DNA from: Desulfobacterales bacterium
GTDB lineage: Bacteria > Desulfobacterota > Desulfobacteria > Desulfobacterales > BuS5
Direction: 5' to 3'
Assembly (NCBI GenBank): GCA_016735355.1
Contig: JAERRQ010000001.1
Location: forward strand, 1-8,735
DNA length: 8,735 bases
Shown: one piece after another, positions 1 to 5,880 of the stretch
Layout: each line of letters begins with the position of its first letter
Position numbering within the stretch: the first letter of the stretch is position 1
Made by a program: the position numbers and the translations under genes
The notes under the pieces: model-generated
What the model was told of the DNA's origin: nothing
The model's input: only the letters and a program-made list of their open reading frames with translations
Database searches by the model: none

Positions 1-122
1 AGAACAAAATATTTTTCCTGATTGATCAATGATATAATTTCATCAATATCAAAACGATCCAATGGTTCCAGGCAATAATGCTTTTTACAATTCACCGGCC
101 CTGCTGTATTAAAAAATTTCAT
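1..122 (-). CDS. AAA-type ATPase, N-terminal fragment (cut by window edge)
   Basis: The first 40 codons of a minus-strand gene are visible; the rest lies left of the window. The peptide begins MKFFNTAGPVNCKKHYCLEP and continues through LDRFDIDEIISLINQEKYFVL. This matches my memory of the start of a family of AAA/ORC-like ATPases, in which a 'FVLHAPRQTGKT' P-loop follows directly. The P-loop itself is outside the window, so the ATPase call rests on the N-terminus only. The ATG (120-122) is preceded by a G-run (127-132, read on the minus strand) at suitable spacing. The only nearby upstream ATG in the leader is followed at once by a stop codon. Members of this family are often found in accessory, mobile-element-rich regions, which fits the repeats beside it. 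Its substrate is unknown. Confidence 0.65.
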   Translation of the reverse strand, partial: MKFFNTAGPVNCKKHYCLEPLDRFDIDEIISLINQEKYFV

Positions 123-134
123 TACATCCCCCAA

Positions 135-162
135 AGCATAATGTGACTGAACGAAAACTCAA
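135..162 (-). promoter_or_regulatory. Candidate promoter for the left-edge ATPase gene
   Basis: Read on the minus strand, TTGAGT (157-162) and TATGCT (135-140) are separated by 16 bases. Each matches the sigma-70 consensus at four of six positions. The predicted transcript would start just ahead of the G-rich ribosome binding site, giving a short leader. This is a by-eye match in AT-rich DNA, so it is tentative. Confidence 0.3.
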
Positions 163-201
163 TTAATTAAAGTAAAACAAAGCGTTATTGTATATTTATT
201 T

Positions 202-279
202 GTAACCGTTTACGGTTAACAGTTGGGTCGGAATACAGACTTAATATAGACCAAAGCGGGCTTTGCCCGCAACCCAACT
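202..279. repeat. Partial GTAACC-type element with nested hairpins
   Basis: The segment starts with GTAACCGTTTACGGTTAACA, a version of the terminus seen in the complete elements of this window. No matching right end with a repeat of its left flank was found, so this is a truncated or diverged copy. Inside it, AGTTGGGT (221-228) pairs with ACCCAACT (272-279), and between them GCGGGC/GCCCGC (256-261 and 265-270) forms a tight hairpin with a TTT loop. The stretch TCGGAATACAGACTTAATA (228-246) recurs with one change in the element at 3478-3611, which links the two. Confidence 0.55.
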
Positions 280-324
280 CATTACATAACTTGGTTTCGC
301 CAATATTTAAAGCTCCAAAAAATG

Positions 325-568
325 GTAACCGTTCACGGTTTACAGTTATCAGTTTACGGTTGAAAAAACCAAAAAAATTTGAAATTTATAGCTAAAATGT
401 TTCAATCATTAAGCTTCGATCATCCGTTACCATCCGGGTTCCCAGGCAAAACCTGGGAACTTTTTACAGAAAGCCTTGTAAAAGCAAACTTTTGGTTCCC
501 AGTTTAGAATTCGAGTTTTGCTATGTTTTTTAACCGTTAATTGTAAACCGACAACCGTGAACGGTTAC
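325..568 (+). mobile_element. Miniature inverted-repeat element, copy A (244 bp), IS66-like ends
   Basis: The element starts GTAACCGTTCACGGTT and ends AACCGTGAACGGTTAC. It is flanked by a perfect 8-bp direct repeat, AAAAAATG, at 317-324 and 569-576, which is the signature of a transposition target duplication. A central hairpin GTTCCCAGG/CCTGGGAAC (438-446 and 452-460) matches the core of copies B and C. It is about 27 bp longer than those copies because of extra sequence right of the hairpin, including a second GGTTCCCAG. It has no coding capacity. GTAA ends plus an 8-bp duplication are known for IS66-family elements, so mobilisation in trans by an IS66-type transposase is inferred. Confidence 0.8.
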
Positions 569-587
569 AAAAAATGTAGCTAAAAAT

Positions 588-794
588 TTACAGAATAAAC
601 AGCAGATTACAATATAAACTACAAAATTTGTAGATATGGATGGGGTAGGGCAGAATCCATTTCTGCCCTTGTAGCATTTGTGGCGGATATGGAATCCCCC
701 CTACATCTGTAATAACTCTTGCCTTAGCCTTTTCAAGAGCATTGGTGAAATCTTCTGGAATCATATTGTCATGATCATGAATAACATTGAACAT
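588..794 (-). CDS. Weak short ORF, possibly a gene relic
   Basis: This 68-codon open frame starts MFNVIHDHDNMIPEDF. The first 45 or so residues look protein-like, while the C-terminal part (IYKFCSLYCNLLFIL) looks like translated AT-rich intergenic DNA. The frame stays open upstream to 825 without an ATG, GTG or TTG, and those extra codons read YGKKLLDEVRN. 'LLDxVR' is reminiscent of the N-terminus of integron-type tyrosine recombinases (KLLDQVRD...), but the residues that follow do not continue that similarity. No convincing ribosome binding site precedes the ATG. It could be a decayed fragment of a larger gene or not coding at all. No function is assigned. Confidence 0.2.
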   Translation of the reverse strand: MFNVIHDHDNMIPEDFTNALEKAKARVITDVGGIPYPPQMLQGQKWILPYPIHIYKFCSLYCNLLFIL

Positions 795-914
795 ATTCCG
801 GACTTCGTCCAGGAGTTTTTTCCCATATTAAGATTAAGCTTTCCGTTTTAATTGCCTTTTAACAATTTAAAATAATTAAAAAACAACTTGCAAAACGCAT
901 TTTTTTATATATTT

Positions 915-1030
915 TATACTAAAGGATAGGGCAATGCTGGTGAGCAACCCAAGCGCCTGTATGATGACCGAAATATGAGGGCCTTAATACTCACAGTTTT
1001 TGTTTGTGGAGGCTTGGCCTCAATTTTTGG
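915..1030 (+). ncRNA. Possible short leader transcript with 14-codon ORF and hairpin
   Basis: A TATACT -10-like hexamer (915-920) precedes a structured stretch. AAAGGA (921-926) stands 7 bases before ATG 934, which opens a 14-codon ORF (934-978: MLVSNPSACMMTEI). TGCT/AGCA within GGG...CCC (929-950) can form a hairpin, and GTGAG (940-944) can pair with CTCAC (990-994). A small GC hairpin followed by T-rich DNA ends the stretch. No gene is positioned to be controlled directly, because the next plus-strand gene starts at 1351 behind a mobile element. The layout could be a small RNA, an attenuator left by a lost gene, or chance. I could not match it to a riboswitch class. Confidence 0.25.
1009..1028 (+). 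terminator. Weak intrinsic terminator-like hairpin
   Basis: GAGGC (1009-1013) and GCCTC (1017-1021) pair around a TTG loop, followed by AATTTTT. The stem is only five base pairs, so this is a marginal terminator. It fits as the end of the candidate transcript beginning near 927. Confidence 0.35.
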
Positions 1031-1041
1031 GTTTTCTAATG

Positions 1042-1062
1042 TTGAATCCTGCCCGGATTCAA
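1042..1062. repeat. Perfect 8-bp inverted repeat
   Basis: TTGAATCC (1042-1049) and GGATTCAA (1055-1062) are exact inverted copies around a TGCCC loop. No T-run follows on either strand, so it is unlikely to be an intrinsic terminator. It could be an operator-like site or a leftover repeat end. Confidence 0.45.
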
Positions 1063-1123
1063 TATATAAAAAAACTAAATGAAAAATATAGCATCATTTA
1101 AATATTTTATATAAATAATAAAC

Positions 1124-1340
1124 GTAACCGTTCACGGTTTACAGTTATCAGTTCACGGTTTGAAAAACCAAAGAATTTTGAAATTTATAGCCAAAATTCT
1201 TATTAGGCTTCGCTCATCGTTATCATCTTATTCCCAGGCAGAGCCTGGGAATAAGAGTAAATTTAGATTTTTAGTTTAAAATTCGAGTTATGCTATGTTT
1301 TTAAACCGTTAACTGTAAACAGATAACCGTGAACGGTTAC
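1124..1340 (+). mobile_element. Miniature inverted-repeat element, copy B (217 bp)
   Basis: It starts GTAACCGTTCACGGTT and ends AACCGTGAACGGTTAC. The core holds a 14-bp perfect stem, TCTTATTCCCAGGC (1226-1239) against its complement (1243-1256), around an AGA loop. Copy C (5114-5330) is the same length in inverse orientation and differs at only about eleven positions by eye (about 95% identity). The flanks here (TAATAAAC and CTTACATC) do not match, unlike copies A and C, so the original target duplication has been lost. The right end stops 10 bp before the start codon of the PBP4 gene, so that gene's leader is largely element sequence. Confidence 0.8.
1270..1299 (+). promoter_or_regulatory. 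Candidate outward promoter in element copy B
   Basis: An extended -10-like TGCTATGTT (1291-1299) lies 18 bases after a poor -35 (TTTAGT, 1270-1275) near the element end that faces the PBP4 gene. The same position in copy C reads TGCTATGCT (5155-5163, minus strand) and faces mltF. Copy A has TGCTATGTT near its right end as well. Conservation across copies may reflect shared ancestry only, so promoter activity is a guess. Confidence 0.25.
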
Positions 1341-1350
1341 CTTACATCCA

Positions 1351-2571
1351 ATGCCAATATTTTCCAACTACATAAAAATATTATTTATCCTGTTCGGTTT
1401 ATTGTTTCTGGAAAACCATTCCCTTTACGCTGAAAAGCCTTTAAATCCGGATACTATTTGCGCAAAAAATGAAGCTGTCCTGGTATCGGACAGCATGGGA
1501 AAGATTCTTGTAAGCATAAATGCCGATGAGAAACTGATACCTGCTTCAATCCTGAAAATATTAACATCTCTTACGGCCTTTCATTATCTCGGTACGGACT
1601 ACAGGTTTGCAACTGAATTCTATATTGACGATGATATGAATTTAAAGATAAAAGGATACGGAGATCCGCTGCTGACATCAAAAGTTGTTCAGGAGATTTC
1701 CGAAACGTTAAAAAAAAGATTGGCAGATGCCGGGCCTGTAATCGGTGACATAATAATGGATGATTCCTATTTTGCAGACCGGATTATAATACCTGGGAGG
1801 TCATTTTCTCCGGAACCGTATGACGCACCCAACGGAGCGCTGTGCGTTAATTTTAATACTGTTTTTTTTAAACGTGCCCCCAACGGTTCTTTTGTCAGCG
1901 CTGAACCTGAAACACCTCTTTTGCCTTTTATTTTAAAAAGAATCAATGCCTCAGGCATAAATAACGGGAGAATAGTACTATCCCATTTTAAAAAAGAGAA
2001 TCGACTTTATGCTGGTCATATGTTTCAATACTTTCTGGCAAAACAAGGTATAAAGATAAAAGGCAGGGTGCGCCCAGGGAGGATAGATACTGAAAAGGAT
2101 AGGCTGATTTTCAGATATTATTCAAAGTTTACTATAAAACAGGTTGTTTCCAAACTCCTTGAATTTTCCAATAATTTTATTGCCAATCAAGTACTCCTCG
2201 CTATGGGAGCGGATGCTTTCGGAGCTCCGGGAACATTGCAAAAGGGTGTTAAGGCGATGCTTGCCTACTCAGAGGAGCAGCTTAAAGCATATAATATTAA
2301 TATTAGTGAAGGTTCGGGGATTTCAAGAAAGAATAGAATTTCGGCACGAAATATGCTTAAAATTATTGAGGATTTTAAACCTTATCGCAATCTTATGCGC
2401 CATTGCGGAAATGAATACTTCAAAACCGGAACCTTAAACGGGATTAGTACCCGCGCAGGTTATCTGATGAATCAGGAAGGTGCTCTTTTCAGTTTTATTA
2501 TTATGATCAACAAACAAGGGGAATCTGCAAAAAAATTTATGAAAAAAATACGTTTAATCGTCGAAAATTAA
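1351..2571 (+). CDS. dacB: D-alanyl-D-alanine carboxypeptidase/endopeptidase, PBP4 type (peptidase S13)
   Basis: This is a periplasmic low-molecular-mass penicillin-binding protein of 406 residues that removes terminal D-Ala from, or cleaves cross-links in, peptidoglycan. A hydrophobic signal peptide (about residues 8-20) ends in a likely cleavage site, LYA|E, after Ala27. All three active-site motifs are visible: SxxK as SILK (Ser66 nucleophile, Lys69), SxN as SNN (273-275, in EFSNNFIANQVL) and KTG (358-360, in FKTGTLNG). The roughly 200 residues between the first two motifs match the inserted domains typical of S13 enzymes. The start is uncertain in mechanism because no Shine-Dalgarno sequence lies in the 10 bases between the mobile element and the ATG. 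The VanY-type gene follows on the same strand about 60 bp later, so the two may be co-transcribed. Confidence 0.9.
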   Translation: MPIFSNYIKILFILFGLLFLENHSLYAEKPLNPDTICAKNEAVLVSDSMGKILVSINADEKLIPASILKILTSLTAFHYLGTDYRFATEFYIDDDMNLKIKGYGDPLLTSKVVQEISETLKKRLADAGPVIGDIIMDDSYFADRIIIPGRSFSPEPYDAPNGALCVNFNTVFFKRAPNGSFVSAEPETPLLPFILKRINASGINNGRIVLSHFKKENRLYAGHMFQYFLAKQGIKIKGRVRPGRIDTEKDRLIFRYYSKFTIKQVVSKLLEFSNNFIANQVLLAMGADAFGAPGTLQKGVKAMLAYSEEQLKAYNINISEGSGISRKNRISARNMLKIIEDFKPYRNLMRHCGNEYFKTGTLNGISTRAGYLMNQEGALFSFIIMINKQGESAKKFMKKIRLIVEN

Positions 2572-2632
2572 GCCAATTATTTGACGATGTCATATTATTT
2601 TTTTACGCAAAAAGTATTATTTGAATATTACC

Positions 2633-3481
2633 ATGATGAACATAAAACGAAGAGACTTCATGAAAATTACAGCCGCCGCCATCCTCAGCGCCGGTGCAGG
2701 TCTGGATGTGCTGGCCGGTATAGCAAAAGCGGCCTCTGCGCAGCCGGAGGATAACGACAGCAATATTAAGGACTATCTGCATAAGATGCATGATTTCGAT
2801 CAGCCTCACAAGGATGATATTTATCTCAACACCGCCCAATTTCGTGTTCTTAAATCATCTGTGGCAAGACTGAAACGCCTGCAAAAGACTGTCGGTCACG
2901 CAAATTTCTATTTATTAAGTTTTGACGAAGCCTTAAAAATATCCCGTGTTTATTCAAGGGTCGGCAGATTTTCAAAAAGCGAAATAGATTTTCTAGAAAC
3001 AATTTTTTATGAAAACAGCTCAAGATACGGTTTTTTCGGTGAAAAGCCTTTTAAAGACATAACCAGTCGGATCCTAAAACAGGAGGTCATCAAAATACCT
3101 TATACAGGAAATTATCTGTACAAAGGTGAGCCTTTTTCCGTCTATAACAAGATCAAAAAAGAGATAGGTGATAATGTAATCCTGACATCCGGGGTGCGCA
3201 GCATCATAAAACAGTTCTTGCTGTTTTTGGACAAAGCATGCCGAAATAAAGGTAACCTCTCCTTGGCATCACGTTCCCTGGCGCCTCCGGGTTATTCCTT
3301 TCACAGTATAGGCGATTTTGACGTGGGGCAGGTCGGTTTCGGATACGACAATTTTACAGAACGGTTCACCACAACAGAAGTTTTTAAAAAACTGCAAAAA
3401 TTCGGATATATCAACCTGCGTTATAAGCGCAATAATCTTCTGGGTGTAAGGTTTGAGCCTTGGCATATCAAAATAAGGTAA
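2633..3481 (+). CDS. D-Ala-D-Ala carboxypeptidase, VanY/M15 family, with Tat-like signal
   Basis: This predicted zinc-dependent carboxypeptidase of 282 residues acts on peptidoglycan stem peptides. The N-terminus carries a twin-arginine signal (KRRDFMK, residues 5-11), a hydrophobic Ala-rich stretch and a likely cleavage site after ASA (34-36), so Tat export is inferred. The M15 zinc motifs are near the C-terminus: SFHSIGDFD (His224 and Asp230 as ligands) and EPWH (Glu275 catalytic, His278 ligand). The His-to-Asp spacing is one residue shorter than the classical SxHxxGxAxD pattern. Residues 40-200 show no motif I can name. I chose ATG 2633; an upstream TTG (2621) is open and ATG 2636 is equally possible. 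The TAA stop lies inside the left end of the mobile element at 3478-3611. It converges with mltF. Confidence 0.8.
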   Translation: MMNIKRRDFMKITAAAILSAGAGLDVLAGIAKAASAQPEDNDSNIKDYLHKMHDFDQPHKDDIYLNTAQFRVLKSSVARLKRLQKTVGHANFYLLSFDEALKISRVYSRVGRFSKSEIDFLETIFYENSSRYGFFGEKPFKDITSRILKQEVIKIPYTGNYLYKGEPFSVYNKIKKEIGDNVILTSGVRSIIKQFLLFLDKACRNKGNLSLASRSLAPPGYSFHSIGDFDVGQVGFGYDNFTERFTTTEVFKKLQKFGYINLRYKRNNLLGVRFEPWHIKIR

Positions 3482-3611
3482 CGGTTAAATCGAAATACAG
3501 ACTTAATACGAGACTATGACTCGTCATTTGCATTTAAAGCACGTTCCTTACCTTGATAAAACAATTGTTCATAGTTGATTGTGCCTTTTTTAGTAAACCG
3601 TGAACGGTTAC
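3478..3611. mobile_element. Miniature inverted-repeat element, copy D (134 bp)
   Basis: The left end is a degenerate GTAACGGTTA and the right end GTAAACCGTGAACGGTTAC (3593-3611) is a near-canonical terminus of the family. The flanks AAAATAAG (3470-3477) and AAAATAAT (3612-3619) match at seven of eight positions, consistent with an aged 8-bp target duplication. The interior differs from copies A to C. It lacks the CCCAGG hairpin and instead has ACGAG/CTCGT (3508-3512 and 3520-3524), plus a TCGAAATACAGACTTAATA stretch shared with the partial element at 202-279. It fills the gap between the convergent VanY-type and mltF genes. Confidence 0.65.
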
Positions 3612-3622
3612 AAAATAATCAA

Positions 3623-5083
3623 CTATTCTCGCTGTTCAAATTGTTTCTGTTCACTCGCCATTTGATACGCAGTGAAATATTTGTAAGTGTTCCGGACATA
3701 TTGCACAGTCTCACGCCCGATACGTTTCGCTGCAATCATTTCTACATTCCGGAACCAGACCGTGGAATTGAATCCTGATCCGGCAGCCTCTCTTTGGAGT
3801 CGATTGATTTTGGCAGGTCCGGCATTATATGCTGCCAATGAGAAGAGTGTTTGATCAAGTTCATCCATTTCGGGGTTGCTGAAATAGTGGTTTCGTAAAA
3901 AAGATAGATACTTGGCTCCGGCATGGATGTTATTTTCCAGTTTCCCGATATCCGTGATCCCTATTTTAGGATCAGATGCGGTTGAAGGGAGTAACTGCAT
4001 AATACCGATTGCGCCGGCCTGACTTGTAACGCTATTGTTCAGCTCTGATTCCTGATATCCCACAGCAGCCAGCATCAACCAGTCGAAGTCATACTTATCA
4101 CCATATTTTTTAAATAGCCTGATGAGTTCCTTAAACCTGGCCTTTTTCGCATCGTTCATTGAATTATGGATCCACTTATTCTGCTTAAGATAGCGTTTTA
4201 ATATGATATTGCCGAACAGGGTTCCCTTTTTATGTCCAGCTGTAAATTCGTTGATAATCTGTTGCAGTTTTGGACTCTGCTTGCGAAAAGCCCATGCAAT
4301 TTGTCCTCCGGAATTTACGTAAATATGCTTGTGCACCTTAATATTATCAAAGACTCCGGCCCAAAATTTTGCTTTATGGCTGTCTACAATGGTCATGGGA
4401 ATAAGACCGGCGTTCACCATCTCCAGCAGATCGCTGTCTTCAAGGTTTTCATCAGCAGGTACGATTTTTATTTCAGATTTTTTGGAATTCAGGAAAGATT
4501 TATTGAGATTTAAAAGATGTTCGTAATAGCTGCTGGAACGGCGTAGGTGTATCGTTTTTCCCGCCAGGTCGTCTATTGATTTAATGGGTGATGAATTTGG
4601 GCCTGTAACCAGGTTTTCCTTTATTCCCTTTGTAAATGGAATAGAAAAATCAACCTGTTCGGTCCTTTCCGGAGTTATGGTATAATTAGCAGCAATGATG
4701 TCACCCTTTCCGGCTAGCAGGGCCGGGATTAAGCGGTCTCGTGTGACTGGAATAAACAGGATATTTATTTTGAATGTCTTTCTATCCAGTTTTTTGTTGA
4801 TGAATTTCTCAAATTCCTTCAGGATGTCATGGGATATCCCCCGCTGTATTCCGCCGTCGAAAAAATAAAACATCCTGTTAAACGTAACCAGCGCGCGTAT
4901 CTGATTACGTTCGGCCATTTTATCAAAATCACCATACCATGTTTCAAGCGATTTAAAATCATCTAAAGAGACTTCTGCCTGTGGCAAGGTCTCTTTAACA
5001 TCCGAACAGGAAGGCAAAGCGATAACAATCCAGAAAAATAATGCAAATCTCAAGCAGTAAAGTATGTTATGTTTTAAATGCAT
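3623..5083 (-). CDS. mltF: Membrane-bound lytic murein transglycosylase F-like lipoprotein
   Basis: A 486-residue two-domain protein that cleaves glycan strands of peptidoglycan. An N-terminal hydrophobic segment ends in LPSC (Cys26), a lipobox, so outer-membrane or inner-membrane lipidation is expected. Residues of about 60-280 form a family-3 solute-binding domain (for example DIIAANYTITPERTEQVDFSIPF). Residues of about 325-460 form the SLT lysozyme-like domain, with catalytic Glu345 in YQESELN, then GAIGIMQLLP (357-366) and AAYNAGP (417-423). This SBP-plus-SLT order is diagnostic of MltF (518 residues in E. coli). The ATG at 5083 has only a weak upstream purine stretch. The gene is co-directional with mpl and the hydrolase, but a 217-bp mobile element now separates it from them. 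Confidence 0.9.
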   Translation of the reverse strand: MHLKHNILYCLRFALFFWIVIALPSCSDVKETLPQAEVSLDDFKSLETWYGDFDKMAERNQIRALVTFNRMFYFFDGGIQRGISHDILKEFEKFINKKLDRKTFKINILFIPVTRDRLIPALLAGKGDIIAANYTITPERTEQVDFSIPFTKGIKENLVTGPNSSPIKSIDDLAGKTIHLRRSSSYYEHLLNLNKSFLNSKKSEIKIVPADENLEDSDLLEMVNAGLIPMTIVDSHKAKFWAGVFDNIKVHKHIYVNSGGQIAWAFRKQSPKLQQIINEFTAGHKKGTLFGNIILKRYLKQNKWIHNSMNDAKKARFKELIRLFKKYGDKYDFDWLMLAAVGYQESELNNSVTSQAGAIGIMQLLPSTASDPKIGITDIGKLENNIHAGAKYLSFLRNHYFSNPEMDELDQTLFSLAAYNAGPAKINRLQREAAGSGFNSTVWFRNVEMIAAKRIGRETVQYVRNTYKYFTAYQMASEQKQFEQRE

Positions 5084-5113
5084 TCAAGCGGCATCCGTCT
5101 ATAAATTAAATTA

Positions 5114-5330
5114 GTAACCGTTCACGGTTGTCGGTTCACAGTTAACGGTTTAAAAGCATAGCATAATTCTAATTTTAAATTAAAAATCTAAATTTGCTCT
5201 TATTCCCAGGCTCTGCCTGGGAATAAGATGATAACGATGAGAGAAGCCTAATAAGAATTTTGGCTATAAATTTCAAAATTCTTTGGTTTTTCAAACCGTA
5301 AACCGATAACTGTAAACCGTGAACGGTTAC
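5114..5330 (-). mobile_element. Miniature inverted-repeat element, copy C (217 bp), with perfect 8-bp target duplication
   Basis: It is the inverse-orientation copy of B. The ends are GTAACCGTTCACGGTT and AACCGTGAACGGTTAC, and the core has the same 14-bp stem (5198-5228). TTAAATTA occurs immediately before (5106-5113) and immediately after (5331-5338), a perfect 8-bp direct repeat and the clearest transposition scar in the window. With the element and one duplication removed, the hydrolase stop and the mltF start would be about 47 bp apart, which suggests an insertion inside a former operon. The end facing mltF is the same end that faces the PBP4 gene in copy B. Confidence 0.85.
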
Positions 5331-5355
5331 TTAAATTACAGGGTTCGTTCGGGCA

Positions 5356-5880
5356 TTATTTTAAAATAATTGCTCCATAAACCTTATCCATTCTTTTTAA
5401 AGCAAATTCATGAAATTCCTGATCAAAATCCGCCACTCCCTTTACAGGAACAGCAACCTTGTAGTCTCTATTGACAAGCCCGCCCACAGTATCCATTACA
5501 CAGATAGAAGTGCAGACTCCCACAACTTCAATATTCTCTACTTTTGCCTTTTCTAATATTACAGATAAATCCGTATTGAAAAATCCACTGTACCTGTTCT
5601 TGGGAATAAGCGGTTCTCCCGGTTCAGGGTTGAGTTCTTTAATAATATGACTTCCCCAGGTACCTGTTATGCAATGCCTTGGAAATCTTACAAATTCCTT
5701 GTCATCTTTAGCATGGGAATCTTTCAGGTAGACAACCAAATCATTATTTTTTCGATATATATCAATACGTTTCTGGATAAAAGGAATTATATTCCTGGCA
5801 TTTTTGCCAAAAAAAAGCGCACCCCCTGCATCTATGAAATCGTTAAGCATATCAATAATAATTAAAGCTTTTTTTGTCAT
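5356..5880 (-). CDS. Isochorismatase-family cysteine hydrolase, nicotinamidase-like
   Basis: A 174-residue cytoplasmic hydrolase. The catalytic triad of the family is visible: Asp10 (LIIIDMLNDF), Lys94 (IPKNRYSGFFNT) and Cys127 (GVCTSICVMDT). The nicotinamidase metal ligands also appear: Asp54 and His56 in KDSH, and His69 in FPRHCITGTWG. This points to nicotinamidase (nicotinamide to nicotinate, NAD salvage) rather than isochorismatase, but substrate cannot be settled from sequence. The ATG overlaps the mpl stop by one base (TAATG), with GGAG placed 8 bases upstream, so translational coupling to mpl is likely. An AT-only palindrome (5355-5370) spans the stop codon. Confidence 0.8.
   Translation of the reverse strand: MTKKALIIIDMLNDFIDAGGALFFGKNARNIIPFIQKRIDIYRKNNDLVVYLKDSHAKDDKEFVRFPRHCITGTWGSHIIKELNPEPGEPLIPKNRYSGFFNTDLSVILEKAKVENIEVVGVCTSICVMDTVGGLVNRDYKVAVPVKGVADFDQEFHEFALKRMDKVYGAIILK

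Noticed and set aside
921..990. Cyclic-di-GMP or cGAMP (GEMM) riboswitch
   Set aside because: AGGGCAA resembles the start of the GEMM core, but the conserved GACGCAAAGCC segment and the second receptor stem are absent, so the match is not supported.
2621..2632. TTG start for the VanY-type gene
   Set aside because: No ribosome binding site favours it. ATG 2633 or 2636 gives a typical compact Tat signal.
3508..3524. ACGAG/CTCGT hairpin as terminator of the VanY-type gene
   Set aside because: The stem is only five base pairs with a seven-base loop, and no T-run follows.
4232..4526. Plus-strand open frames of 93 and 65 residues
   Set aside because: Both are shadows inside mltF, whose solute-binding domain is well supported on the other strand.
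202..5330. Repeated GTAACCGTTCACGG units as a possible CRISPR array
   Set aside because: The units lie hundreds to thousands of bases apart at element ends in inverse pairs, not as regularly spaced direct repeats with spacers.
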